64,000 bases of DNA, from NCBI RefSeq assembly GCF_013393945.1, contig NZ_CP040297.1:2620804-2684803 (forward strand), written 5' to 3'. The notes beneath the pieces are model-generated. The model ran no database searches and was not told the DNA's origin. It worked only from the letters and a program-made list of their open reading frames with translations. The stretch comes from Nostoc sp. TCL26-01. Lineage in GTDB: Bacteria > Cyanobacteriota > Cyanobacteriia > Cyanobacteriales > Nostocaceae. A program made the translations under genes and the position numbers. Shown here piece by piece: positions 55,278 through 64,000 of this stretch (its first letter is position 1; each line of letters opens with the position of its first letter).

Positions 55278-56711
55278 TTAACTCATGCCTTGCTGCTTGT
55301 AGTATTTATGTGCTGCCATTGCCATTGCTAAAAATCCCCAGAGAATCATACCCATGACACTCAGCATTCCACTACTAATAATTAACTGAGCGCAAGCACT
55401 TAAACCAATAGCACGAGCAGCACTAACAAAACTATCAAAACGGGCTTCTGTATAACTACAAACACTGTAAATTAATAACAGTAATCCGCCTAAATATGGG
55501 ATAGCACCAAGCCAACCCAAGGTGAAAAACATATCTAAAATGCCACTATCAACTACAAATACTTCGATTTTTCCAGTTTTTTCATCGACTTTCCAGATAT
55601 TGCCCAAGCCGTTACCTAAAACATTGGTGAGAGCTAAACCTAAATTTCTGTCATAATTACCTGATCTATCTCGAAAACTAGTGTCTTCTTGCAGATTGGT
55701 AAAACTTTCCATCCTTTCTGCCACAATCCCAGAAATTGGTTCGATAGTTGTTAAAGGAACGACACATATTGCTATCATTAAAATAATAGCAATTAAGCGC
55801 ATTTGGATCTTTGTTTTCACAGAAAAGAAAATCATTACAATCCCCATTAACCAGCCTCCCCAATTACTCCGGGCTTGGGTAAGTAGGAATGATAAATAAC
55901 CAACAGCTGAAGCAGGGAAAGTTAAAAATCCTTGGCTCTTGGTGAACATTAATAACAAACCCGCTTGCAACACCGTTGCATAGGGGCCGACGGAGTGCAT
56001 GGTACTCCAAACTCTCATGCCAAATGGTTCAGGACTACCAGAACTAGTGAATAAACCTGATTCAGTTAGCCAATAACGATCCCATTCTGGCGCTACGACA
56101 AATTGATAGACACCATAAGCACCTGTGAGTAAGACACACCAGAAAAATACACGCTGTATATTCTGGCGATAGCTGGGGTAATCTCGCCAATTAATAAATA
56201 AGTGAAAAGCAAAAATAATCGGACTTACCCAATCTAATAAACCCCGTGCGACAGGAACAGGTGTGTTGTAAATTAGCCCTACCAGGAAGGCATAGAACAC
56301 ACCTATTGCTGGCAAAATAAAAGATAAACCGCCCTGACGAGCTGCACTAGGGAAGTATTTAATAAAAGTAATAATACTGACAAAAGATACTAAATAAGGT
56401 GCGATTAGCATCTGTCGAGTGGGGTCCCAACCGACACGATAATCAACTAAGCGAGTTACAAAGGCTGATATAAACCAAATCCACCAGTTAAAGCCGATAT
56501 ACAGAATAGGATGACGGAAGTATAAAAAGATAGCGACTATTAAAGCGGCAGATGGATAAATTAGTCGGAGAAGACTAGCAGCACCGATAAAATAGCAGGC
56601 TACGGTGAGGAAGATAAAGCTGAGAATGACAATCCAACTTTGGAGCGATCGCTCTTTTGGCGAAAAGTTTTCTTTTAAAATGGTATTAAAAAGTATTGGA
56701 TGAGAAAACAT
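55278..56711 (-). CDS. O-antigen ligase/polymerase-like membrane protein
   Basis: 477 residues with about eleven to twelve hydrophobic segments. Features include a large loop in the middle (TESGLFTSSGSPEPFGMRVW) and another near residue 340 (FRDRSGNYDRNLGLALTNV). It matches the Wzy/O-antigen ligase type, which polymerises or transfers polysaccharide repeat units at the periplasmic face. It lies at the downstream end of the minus-strand glycosyltransferase run, consistent with an exopolysaccharide or lipopolysaccharide role. Confidence 0.8.
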   Translation of the reverse strand: MFSHPILFNTILKENFSPKERSLQSWIVILSFIFLTVACYFIGAASLLRLIYPSAALIVAIFLYFRHPILYIGFNWWIWFISAFVTRLVDYRVGWDPTRQMLIAPYLVSFVSIITFIKYFPSAARQGGLSFILPAIGVFYAFLVGLIYNTPVPVARGLLDWVSPIIFAFHLFINWRDYPSYRQNIQRVFFWCVLLTGAYGVYQFVVAPEWDRYWLTESGLFTSSGSPEPFGMRVWSTMHSVGPYATVLQAGLLLMFTKSQGFLTFPASAVGYLSFLLTQARSNWGGWLMGIVMIFFSVKTKIQMRLIAIILMIAICVVPLTTIEPISGIVAERMESFTNLQEDTSFRDRSGNYDRNLGLALTNVLGNGLGNIWKVDEKTGKIEVFVVDSGILDMFFTLGWLGAIPYLGGLLLLIYSVCSYTEARFDSFVSAARAIGLSACAQLIISSGMLSVMGMILWGFLAMAMAAHKYYKQQGMS

Positions 56712-56766
56712 AATAATTCGTAATTCGTAATTAAGGAAGTTTAATTAAACATCTGTGAAAATGAAT

Positions 56767-56795
56767 GTAGAGACGTTGCACTGCAACGTCTGTAC
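56767..56795. repeat. Palindromic repeat (AGACGTTGCA...TGCAACGTCT)
   Basis: GTAGAGACGTTGCA pairs with TGCAACGTCTGTAC across a C. This small palindrome lies in the gap between the polymerase and glycosyltransferase genes. It resembles small interspersed repeats of the genus. Confidence 0.65.
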
Positions 56796-56838
56796 AAGGA
56801 TTTCGAGGAACACAGAATTAATTTTTACCAGATGTCTA

Positions 56839-57804
56839 TTAGGTTGTCGCATCATTGTTAGGATATTCAAAATTTCCCAATTGCTCTTGAATTTTGAATT
56901 GTTTATATCCTTGCCAACGACCTTGTAAGGAAGCTAACAATTTGCGTGTTGCTAGTTGACCTTGGCTGGGGAGGAATCTTAGCCATTGGATCAAGCCGAA
57001 ACAATCTCTTGTACCGATAAAGATTGCCCAAAAGCCAAATATCATCCGCCGGATTGTTGGCAGATGTTCTAATAAAATTAGAGTTTCGTTATGAACTAAA
57101 TTTGTTAAGGCAATTTGATTAAAGTTGTGGCGCTGGTCTTCATCGAAACGTTGGGCTGGGTAATGATCTACTGCTATTTTGGGGTCATAAATTAGCTGCC
57201 AACCGGCTCGTTTTAAAGCTAAAGTGAATGCCATTTCAAAGTGTACTTGTGCCCCTGTGCCACGCATCCGTTCATCGAAGCGTAAGCCAGCGATCGCCTG
57301 AGTGCGAAAACTCATGTTCACACCTTTGAGAACATCGACTTGACGGGCTTCGCCTACACCTAAATGATGGTTGCCAATTACGCGCCCAAACCACTGTAAT
57401 TTACCAACTACCAAACGGGATTCATCAAGTATTTTATTGCCTTGGTGAACCCAATCACGACCACCCACACCAGCAACTAGACTATCTATAAAATGTGCGT
57501 TAATCCGGGCTAACCAATCAGGGTGAGGGGCTGCGTCATCATCGGTAATCGAGACAATATCCCCTGTGACGGCTACCAGACCGGCGTTGAGGGCTGCGAC
57601 TACTCCCGGTTGTGTCACCGTCACTGTTTGTAATGGCAGGTTGTTCGGCGCGAACTCTGCTAGAAAGTTCCAGGTTGCTGTATCCGTATCACGAACAACC
57701 ACTATCACTTGATCAACTGGTTTAGTTTGCGTTTGTAGCGCCGAAAGGCAACGTGATAGATCGAGAGGACGGCGATAAGTCGGGATGAGAACTGTGTTTC
57801 TCAT
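56839..57804 (-). CDS. Glycosyltransferase family 2
   Basis: 321 residues. The GT-A fold starts VLIPTYRRPLDLSRCLSALQ, with the donor and metal site SITDDDAAPHPDWL and an acceptor region VNMSFRTQAI. A C-terminal amphipathic tail (LASLQGRWQGYKQF) follows. It uses a nucleotide sugar to extend a glycan; the sugar is unknown. The start lies inside the previous gene: the two frames overlap by 83 bp. Confidence 0.9.
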   Translation of the reverse strand: MRNTVLIPTYRRPLDLSRCLSALQTQTKPVDQVIVVVRDTDTATWNFLAEFAPNNLPLQTVTVTQPGVVAALNAGLVAVTGDIVSITDDDAAPHPDWLARINAHFIDSLVAGVGGRDWVHQGNKILDESRLVVGKLQWFGRVIGNHHLGVGEARQVDVLKGVNMSFRTQAIAGLRFDERMRGTGAQVHFEMAFTLALKRAGWQLIYDPKIAVDHYPAQRFDEDQRHNFNQIALTNLVHNETLILLEHLPTIRRMIFGFWAIFIGTRDCFGLIQWLRFLPSQGQLATRKLLASLQGRWQGYKQFKIQEQLGNFEYPNNDATT

Positions 57805-58924
57805 GGGGAATTAACTCCTCAAATAGATCCATATAGGTTTGTGCCATAGTTTGCCAGCTATGCTGTTCGGCTAAGGTACGGGCGGCTTTTCCCATTTGCT
57901 GCATGAGAAAGCGATCGCTAATTAACGATAACAACGCTGTGGCTAAAGCATCAGCATCATCTGAGTCGGGTAAAACAATGCCACATTCCGGTGTCACTAA
58001 CTCTGCACCCCCGGTGGCAGTGGCAGTAATCACGGGTAGCCCTGATGAGAGTGCTTCTAACAATACCAAGGTACAAGCCTCGTATCGGGAAGGAAAGACA
58101 AATAAATTTACCGCCCGCATAATATCAGCGACATCACGGCGATAACCGAGAAAATGGACGCGGTTTGTCAACCCCAAGGAAGCGGCTAGTTGGGGGAACG
58201 GGCTACCCTCTGGTTTCCCTACCACCGCCAGATGTAAATCAGGAACTTTAACTAAGGCGTGTAATACCGTGTCTAAGTTCTTGCGGGGTGTGCGGATGTC
58301 GCCAGCAAACAACGCCAAGGGAACATTTTCTGGTAAACCCAATTTTTCGCGGTTAGCCACACCAGGAGCAAATTCTTGTAAATCCACACCGTTGACAATT
58401 ACCCGAATTCGGGAACGGGGAACGCCTATATTCACTAATTCCTCAGCAACTTTCTCCGATACAGCCACGACAACTTTTGCTTGTTGAAAAGCTTGTTTTT
58501 CCCAACGTGCATTTAAAGCCGTGTACAACCACTGATAAAAACCATAAAAGTCTCGACGGATGCGGGAAACATGAACAGGCGATCGCAACCACGAACTATG
58601 GACAAAATGCACAGCATTCACATCAGCTGCAACATTTGTAATTGCCCCATTAATTTTTAATAAATCAAAATCACCGCGATTCTCTCGCAACCATTTAGCA
58701 CTTTTTTCAGCAAAGATAAAGTTACGAAGAAATTCCGTAGGATAGTTGTCAACAGGAATTTTAATCCAATTGACCAAACTATTTTGCTCTAATTCAGGAG
58801 CAATTTCACTAGCTAATAATGTGAGGTGATAACCACGACGGATTGCTTCTTGAGCCACTTCATAATTGACTCGTCCTTGACCATCACCTTTTTTCAGTTT
58901 ATGGGTAACAATACAGATTTTCAT
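57722..58924 (-). CDS. Glycosyltransferase family 4
   Basis: 400 residues. It has a GT-B fold, with N-terminal ICIVTHKLKKGDGQGRVNYE and C-terminal IRVIVNGVDLQEFAPG, LALFAGDIRTPRKNL and the EX7E motif in PSRYEACTLVLLEALSSGLP. The last 27 residues (HPDLSPSSRSITLPFG ...) lie in the region shared with the next gene and look non-conserved. That tail may be an extension created by loss of an earlier stop codon. Confidence 0.92.
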   Translation of the reverse strand: MKICIVTHKLKKGDGQGRVNYEVAQEAIRRGYHLTLLASEIAPELEQNSLVNWIKIPVDNYPTEFLRNFIFAEKSAKWLRENRGDFDLLKINGAITNVAADVNAVHFVHSSWLRSPVHVSRIRRDFYGFYQWLYTALNARWEKQAFQQAKVVVAVSEKVAEELVNIGVPRSRIRVIVNGVDLQEFAPGVANREKLGLPENVPLALFAGDIRTPRKNLDTVLHALVKVPDLHLAVVGKPEGSPFPQLAASLGLTNRVHFLGYRRDVADIMRAVNLFVFPSRYEACTLVLLEALSSGLPVITATATGGAELVTPECGIVLPDSDDADALATALLSLISDRFLMQQMGKAARTLAEQHSWQTMAQTYMDLFEELIPHEKHSSHPDLSPSSRSITLPFGATNAN

Positions 58925-58959
58925 AAGATTTAATCATCAGGTAAATCAAAAGAGTAAAG

Positions 58960-59005
58960 ATAATAATTAATAACCAATGACCAATGACTAATGACCAATG
59001 ACTAA
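58960..59005. repeat. STRR array TGACCAA/TGACTAA
   Basis: Six heptamers (CCAATGA/CTAATGA) between two glycosyltransferase genes, ending just before the stop codon of the upstream gene. Confidence 0.85.
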
Positions 59006-59009
59006 TGAC

Positions 59010-60008
59010 TCATTTCACTCCCAACAATGGATTCGCTAAAGTCCTGGGAATCAAACTGAGAGTTAATGCTACTAAAGTGCGGAGATTAAATTTTTGTTGC
59101 ATCAACGCTTGCCAAAGATAAGGACGTGCTGCTACTGTTTGTTGATTACGTAGCAGACCGATTCCTAATGTTGTATGAGCTGCTAAATACTGTTTTTGAA
59201 AGTGAGAATGAAAGTCCTGTAAACGAATATCTTTGAGAAAAATTTGGTAGCAGAATATTTCGCTTTCAGCTTTGCGGATTTTGGCTTGAGCATCCTTACT
59301 GCCACTCATTTTAGTATCAGTTTGCTCGTGTTCACGATAGCGGGTTAACTTTTCGGGATAGTAGTAAGCACCGAAACCAGATATACAACAAAGATAAGTT
59401 AAATATAAATCCCACATTCCGCCTATTTGTGTGGGAATATTATCCCAATTAATCACATGATTGCGAATTACACAAGCTGCGGCGGTGGGGATGCTTTTGT
59501 CAATTAAACCAATTTTAATGAAATTTTCGTAAATGCCTTGTGTTAATTGATCTCGTTTGTAAGCTTTGGTATTTTCTGCTGTTTTTTCATCATTAATATT
59601 GCCTTGACCATCAATAATATATTGGTCACAAAAAGCTATAATTAAATTAGAGTCTGCTTCCAGATGTGGGATTAACTTTGCTAAAAAATCCTCATGCCAC
59701 ATATCATCATCGTGGAGACTAGCAACGTATTTACCCCGTGCCATTTTGAAGGCATGAATTTGATTAGGCAACATTCCCATATTTTCTGGTTGTCGCCAAA
59801 ACTTGATTCGGGAGTCTTGGAAAGATGCAGCGATCGCCTGGGGATTTTCCGGGCTACAATTATCGGAAACAATGATTTCAATATTTTGATAAGTTTGTTG
59901 GACAGCAGAGGCGATCGCTTGCTTTAAATACTCTGGTCGATTATATGTGGGAATGATTACGCTTACCAGAGGTGTGTCTGATTTATGGTCATGATATATT
60001 TGCGACAT
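59010..60008 (-). CDS. Glycosyltransferase family 2
   Basis: 332 residues. GT-A fold: VSVIIPTYNRPEYLKQAIAS, NIEIIVSDNCSPEN and the metal-binding YVASLHDDDMWHEDF (a DxD-type HDDD). A C-terminal helical region of about 120 residues follows. The start is 54 bp after the next upstream gene's stop. The donor sugar and acceptor are unknown. Confidence 0.9.
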   Translation of the reverse strand: MSQIYHDHKSDTPLVSVIIPTYNRPEYLKQAIASAVQQTYQNIEIIVSDNCSPENPQAIAASFQDSRIKFWRQPENMGMLPNQIHAFKMARGKYVASLHDDDMWHEDFLAKLIPHLEADSNLIIAFCDQYIIDGQGNINDEKTAENTKAYKRDQLTQGIYENFIKIGLIDKSIPTAAACVIRNHVINWDNIPTQIGGMWDLYLTYLCCISGFGAYYYPEKLTRYREHEQTDTKMSGSKDAQAKIRKAESEIFCYQIFLKDIRLQDFHSHFQKQYLAAHTTLGIGLLRNQQTVAARPYLWQALMQQKFNLRTLVALTLSLIPRTLANPLLGVK

Positions 60009-60062
60009 AGGACTTATTTTTGAATTTATGACGACCTTTTTAGCTCCATTCAGGATTGAGTC

Positions 60063-61061
60063 TTATTTTAAAAAAGCTCTAAGATTAGCAGCAGTATGAC
60101 TATATAATTGAGACAAAATATCCAATGTTGTACTAGTTACTAGAGATGGTTTAGAAATTTGATAATCAGGAATATCACTCATGTTTTGTGATTTAGCATA
60201 TTGACGGCAAGATTCCCAGTCAAATTTCCAGATATCTTCTGTCCAAAAACGACTTACACCATATTTATTAAAGTAACGCAAAACTTCAAAATCGTAGTGA
60301 TAATATTTTTGTTTGGTAATGGTTTGCATATCAATTCCTTGAGCTTCCCAATCACCAAACCACTCATGAACAGAAGTTTCTACTTTGCCAAGTTTCAAAT
60401 AATCTTGTTTTGAGCTATAACGTGAACGTCTAGCAATAGGATTCCCAACTCCCAAGACATTTTCGATGACACTATACATCCGGATTTTGGAAGCGTGTGC
60501 ATCTAAACGGGTGACAGCGTAGTGTAAAATCTTCACATCATGAATATGCAGCCTTGTAGCATATTCAGGTACAGGAATTCTCACACTATGAATAGATTGG
60601 GGTTTATGTTCTGCACCATCATCAACATAAGCTAAAGGTGTGAGAATACCCGTTCTAATACATTGATTGGTAGTGACAAATAAATCTGGTTTTTCAAAAT
60701 ATACTACTGTCCCTGGTTTGGCATTGAGCATTGTTTGCCAACTCTGGGTTTTAGTTGCATTAGCTGCTAATATTTCATCAGCATCTAAAGCTAAAAGAAT
60801 TTTGTGTTCGGGGATTAAATCTCTAGCTGTGCGGATTAATAATAATTGTCGTTCTGCTTCGTTAAATTTCTCTGATTTATTTTCAATCAGGATAACTTTG
60901 GGATATTTTTTACAAATCTCTTGACTACCATCAGTAGAATTTTGATCAGCAATAATAATGTAATCCGCAAATTGACTAGTCACTGCTAAAAAGCGGTCTA
61001 AAATCCATGCTTCATTTTTGACAGGAGTAATAACGACAATTTTGGGTATGTTGTTTTCCAT
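60063..61061 (-). CDS. Glycosyltransferase family 2 (second type)
   Basis: 332 residues. KIVVITPVKNEAWILDRFL, YIIIADQNSTDGSQEIC and LLALDADEILAAN carry the GT-A donor and DxD motifs. This subtype (VxPVKNE... ADQNSTDG) resembles transferases that act on polysaccharide or cell-surface glycans. The rest of the protein is basic and His-rich. It is part of the same minus-strand cluster. Confidence 0.88.
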   Translation of the reverse strand: MENNIPKIVVITPVKNEAWILDRFLAVTSQFADYIIIADQNSTDGSQEICKKYPKVILIENKSEKFNEAERQLLLIRTARDLIPEHKILLALDADEILAANATKTQSWQTMLNAKPGTVVYFEKPDLFVTTNQCIRTGILTPLAYVDDGAEHKPQSIHSVRIPVPEYATRLHIHDVKILHYAVTRLDAHASKIRMYSVIENVLGVGNPIARRSRYSSKQDYLKLGKVETSVHEWFGDWEAQGIDMQTITKQKYYHYDFEVLRYFNKYGVSRFWTEDIWKFDWESCRQYAKSQNMSDIPDYQISKPSLVTSTTLDILSQLYSHTAANLRAFLK

Positions 61062-61139
61062 TGTTAATTTTGGTATATTAAGTTGCTTAGTAAATACTTA
61101 AACCTTTTCTATGTTTATTTGAGAGAGGTAAAACTCTCA

Positions 61140-62267
61140 CTACAAACTATGAAAATTAGCAATCGTTAAGTCGTAAATTTTCTCTAGTTGTTTCACATGA
61201 GCATTCATGGTAAATTCTTCCTGGAACCAAGCATGACCTTGTTCACCCATCAATCTTGTTTGTTGATAGTTTCCTGCTAGTTCATTAATAGCTACAGCTA
61301 GTTTTTGAATATCATGGGGTGGGACTAAAATACCTGTTTCCCCATCTCGCAAATGTTCGGGAATACCACCAGTTGCACTAGCAATGACAGCACGATAACG
61401 TGCATATGCTTCCAGGGTGACAAGTCCCGCAGGTTCAGGCCAAAGACTCGGAAAAACTACTGCAAAACACTGTTGATAAAGCGCTTCGAGTTTTTCACCA
61501 TTACACCAACCATGCCAAGTAATGCGATCGCTCAACCCCATTTTTTGCGCTAAAGTTTCCATACTAGGCTTACCCCAACCATCCCCAGCAATATCTAGAT
61601 GGATAGATGAATCGATGTGAGCTAAAGCTTTAATTAACCATTCAATGCCTTTATAAGGTACAATCCGACCAGCAAACAAAATTCGCTGTTTTTGGTGGAT
61701 TTCTTGGCTCAAGGGTGCAGTATGGCTCTTAGGTGGTTGTACAGCACAGCGCAGAGTGAATACTCTCTCAGGTGCTAAACCGCTATTAATAATTTCCTGG
61801 CGGACATAATCACTATTAGCAATGACGGGAATGCGGAGTTTTTTCAGCGTCTCTAAAGGATGGTAAGCATTCCACCAATCTTGGTAAACATTTTGTGGAC
61901 GACGACTACCACAACCATCGACTAAATGACCCCAAGCACATATTAAAGGATTCATAGTGCGATCGCATACTCTACCTCTATCGGCTAAATATTTCGTACC
62001 ACTAGGACAGTAGCTAGAGTGATTATGCAGTGTAAAGATGGCTGGACATTCTTCCCGCAGATAGATTAATATGTCTGGGTCATGGAGATGCAACAATTTA
62101 AATTGACTTTGATCCACATCTTTAAGGGATTTAATAGTGCGGCTACTCACACCAGGAATGTGTGATTGTACTAAAGAAGCCACATAAGTTTCAATACCAC
62201 CACCACCTCTGATATCAGCCAGAGAACAGTGATAAATCATTTTTTGATCAATAACTGAACTATTCAT
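61140..62267 (-). CDS. Glycosyltransferase family 4
   Basis: 375 residues. GT-B fold: IYHCSLADIRGGGGIETYVA, a region with several Cys and His (FTLHNHSSYCPSG, CDRTMNPLICAWGHLVDGCG), then RILFAGRIVPYKGIEWL and the EX7E motif in PSLWPEPAGLVTLEAYARY. The Cys/His stretch recalls a subset of GT4 enzymes that have a metal-binding loop. The gene precedes, in transcription order, a family 2 gene 78 bp downstream. Confidence 0.88.
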   Translation of the reverse strand: MNSSVIDQKMIYHCSLADIRGGGGIETYVASLVQSHIPGVSSRTIKSLKDVDQSQFKLLHLHDPDILIYLREECPAIFTLHNHSSYCPSGTKYLADRGRVCDRTMNPLICAWGHLVDGCGSRRPQNVYQDWWNAYHPLETLKKLRIPVIANSDYVRQEIINSGLAPERVFTLRCAVQPPKSHTAPLSQEIHQKQRILFAGRIVPYKGIEWLIKALAHIDSSIHLDIAGDGWGKPSMETLAQKMGLSDRITWHGWCNGEKLEALYQQCFAVVFPSLWPEPAGLVTLEAYARYRAVIASATGGIPEHLRDGETGILVPPHDIQKLAVAINELAGNYQQTRLMGEQGHAWFQEEFTMNAHVKQLEKIYDLTIANFHSL

Positions 62268-62280
62268 AATTCGTAATACC

Positions 62281-62465
62281 GCTACGCGGAAGCAAGCTAC
62301 GTAATTCGTAATACCCTACGGGATTTTGCTATGTAAGACCCTATTTATAAAGAATGTAGAAACCCAACACCTCAAAGTCTTGTAATTGTTGGGTTTCACT
62401 CCGTTCAACCCAACCTACGAATCTACTACAAGTTACCCAATACCTAATACCTAATACCCATTACC
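62281..62465. repeat. Short repeats and STRR array between GT genes
   Basis: A TACCTAATACCC array (about 62435-62470) overlaps the end of the next gene. A small palindromic CCCAACA...TGTTGGG element and TTCGTAAT duplications fill the rest. No gene is visible in the gap of about 180 bp. Confidence 0.75.
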
Positions 62466-63617
62466 CATTACAAATATTTGATTTAAAGTTTCTTGATAGC
62501 GTTCTGAGGTTTGTTGTTCGGCTGTGATTCTAGCAGCTTTACCCATAGCAATTCTAGTTGTTTCATTGTCTGCTAGAAAGGTGAGTTTTTGGGCGATCGC
62601 TTCAGGATCTCTAGGCGGTACAATAAAACCATTCACCCCATTTTCCACAACATCGGCTGCACCACATTGAGAAGTGACAATTACAGGTAATCCACAAGCC
62701 ATTGCTTCTAATGCGACTAAGCCAAAACCATCTTCCACAGAGGGTAAAACTAGTACTGAAGATTTCCCAAATACTTGTGTAGGATCAGCACTACTAAAAT
62801 CCCAGAATTCCTGTTTAATGTTGGAGTGTTGGTTTAAAGTCTTTTCCATAAAAATCCGCAAGGCGCGGGTAGAAGTTCCCCCAACTACTAACAACTCTGA
62901 GTTAGAAATATTCGCTTGAGTAAAACCATTTACCAAATATGGTAAACCTTTACGCGGTTCAATTGTCCCTACATAAAGTACACGAAAAACATTATCAGTT
63001 TTAGCAGTAGGATAAAATCTATTTGTATCGATAAACGGCGATAGTACAGCTACCTTTTCTGAAGCAAATCCAGCCTTAATAAAGGTTTGTTTGGCAACTT
63101 CTGAAAGGACAACAATTAAATCCGCCTGCTGACACTCCCTAGAAAAACGTTGCAACATGATAGGACTCATCGTCGCCACTGTAGGGTCAGCCAGATATTT
63201 TAACTCTTGCTTAATTTGTTTCTGCATGAATGGCAAATAACTATTTAAGCAATACAACCAAGCCTTAGCACCTCTAGCTTTAGCTGTTTGAAAACCTAAA
63301 TGAGTTTGCCCAGCCACACCCATAATTAAATCACAAGAATGGGATTTTAATTGTCTACTTACCTGGCGATCAAAATGTAAATCACTTAACAAAACAGCTA
63401 AATCATTCCGCCGACGTAATAGGGGAGTAGCTAGCAATCTTCTACTCAATTCCGAATAGCCTAAAGGATAAACTGGAAAATCAGCTTGTGGTTTTTTGAC
63501 ACCAGAGCAAAACACAGTTAAATCAGCTAATTTACTTAAACCAACGGCTGCATTTGCTAGACAAACTCCTTGTCCTCCTGTACCTAAACCTGTGTTACAA
63601 GTAAGAGTAATTTTCAT
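62451..63617 (-). CDS. Glycosyltransferase family 4
   Basis: 388 residues from ATG 63617 (a GTG at 63620 is also in frame). GT-B fold: ITLTCNTGLGTGGQGVCLAN, RVLYVGTIEPRKGLPYLVNG and, in place of the EX7E motif, EDGFGLVALEAMACGLPVI. AAGG just before the start is the likely ribosome binding site. The start is 3-6 nt from the preceding stop codon, so it is co-translated with the upstream gene. Confidence 0.9.
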   Translation of the reverse strand: MKITLTCNTGLGTGGQGVCLANAAVGLSKLADLTVFCSGVKKPQADFPVYPLGYSELSRRLLATPLLRRRNDLAVLLSDLHFDRQVSRQLKSHSCDLIMGVAGQTHLGFQTAKARGAKAWLYCLNSYLPFMQKQIKQELKYLADPTVATMSPIMLQRFSRECQQADLIVVLSEVAKQTFIKAGFASEKVAVLSPFIDTNRFYPTAKTDNVFRVLYVGTIEPRKGLPYLVNGFTQANISNSELLVVGGTSTRALRIFMEKTLNQHSNIKQEFWDFSSADPTQVFGKSSVLVLPSVEDGFGLVALEAMACGLPVIVTSQCGAADVVENGVNGFIVPPRDPEAIAQKLTFLADNETTRIAMGKAARITAEQQTSERYQETLNQIFVMGNGY

Positions 63618-63622
63618 CACCT

Positions 63623-64000
63623 TTATTTAGCATTAATTGTTCGAGAGCGAACCGTATCAAAGATTTTTAAATAATCTTGAACTAGGTTGATATAACTCAG
63701 TTCTGATTGGAGATGCTGACGATTAAATCTCAGAGGTGAACCAGCAAATTTTGCCGATGCTACGGTAGCAATTACTTTATTCATCGCTTCTATATCTGTT
63801 GGTTCTACTAACCAAACTCCAGGTTTATCTTGTAAATAATCCCAGTTTTCACCTTTAGGAACTGCTGCTAAAATTGGTCTATCCGTCATTAAATATTCAT
63901 AGGTTTTACAAGAAATACGTCCTCCAGAAGTACCATCAGGACGATTCGGTAAGGTAATAAATAATAGGTCTGCTTGTCTAGCTAATTGGATAGCTTGAAA
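63623..64000 (-). CDS. Glycosyltransferase family 4, C-terminal part (cut by window edge)
   Basis: The open frame runs off the right edge; 125 residues plus the stop are visible. It contains NRPDGTSGGRISCKTYEYLM, then DRPILAAVPKGENW and DIEAMNKVIATVAS, the C-terminal donor-binding half of a GT4-like enzyme. The internal Met at 63889 is not the start, because conserved sequence continues upstream of it. It begins the visible glycosyltransferase run in transcription order. Confidence 0.8.
   Translation of the reverse strand, partial: FQAIQLARQADLLFITLPNRPDGTSGGRISCKTYEYLMTDRPILAAVPKGENWDYLQDKPGVWLVEPTDIEAMNKVIATVASAKFAGSPLRFNRQHLQSELSYINLVQDYLKIFDTVRSRTINAK

Overview
The window looks like chromosomal DNA of a filamentous, heterocyst-forming cyanobacterium of the Anabaena/Nostoc/Trichormus group. 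Three things point there: frequent HIP1 octamers (GCGATCGC); many intergenic arrays of heptanucleotide repeats of the Nostocales STRR type (TGACTAT, CCCAGTA, GTTACCT and similar); and gene families such as XisI, DUF928, a short KdpD and a SigB-like group 2 sigma factor. No locus tag or strain can be assigned from sequence alone.

Layout. 1-7.2 kb: tail of an unidentified gene, a HerA-type ATPase, a group 2 sigma factor, an Eis-like acetyltransferase, two small hypotheticals (one resembling an orphan antitoxin), a DUF433/DUF5615 toxin-antitoxin pair and a pentapeptide-repeat gene overlapping a conserved small gene. 7.3-20.3 kb: mainly housekeeping and metabolism, mostly on the minus strand: WecB, type 2 ArgC, glycogen branching enzyme GlgB, a small lipoprotein, a secreted metallophosphatase, QueD (plus strand), RibD, a truncated KdpD and a DUF928 protein. 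20.4-44.4 kb: a 1.2 kb repeat-rich spacer followed by one 22.7 kb gene for a 7558-residue surface or secreted-type protein. 44.8-52.9 kb: an orphan, GC-rich antidote gene, a solute-binding lipoprotein, an MFS transporter, AccD, and a MoxR-DUF58 pair. 52.9-55.2 kb: a toxin-first PIN toxin-antitoxin pair, a MITE-like element, a secreted pentapeptide protein and an XisI-like protein. 55.3-64 kb: a minus-strand polysaccharide cluster with a polymerase/ligase-like membrane protein and six glycosyltransferases, the last cut by the window edge.

The most striking item is the 7558-residue protein. It combines long beta-repeat tracts, a recurring 'HGL...YY' module, glycine-rich tracts with a poly-Gly run, a beta-propeller-like segment, nine PKD-like repeats, a DUF4114 domain and Ig-like C-terminal repeats. 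It has no obvious N-terminal signal peptide and no dedicated exporter beside it. Other noteworthy items are a pair of 154-bp MITE-like elements with terminal inverted repeats and TNA target duplications; two genes (herA-like and wecB) whose ATG is the last unit of a heptamer array; a leader/coding complementarity at the orphan antidote gene; and a possible small RNA ending at a minus-strand terminator near 45.4 kb.

All calls come from reading the sequence and recalling family features. No database search was run.
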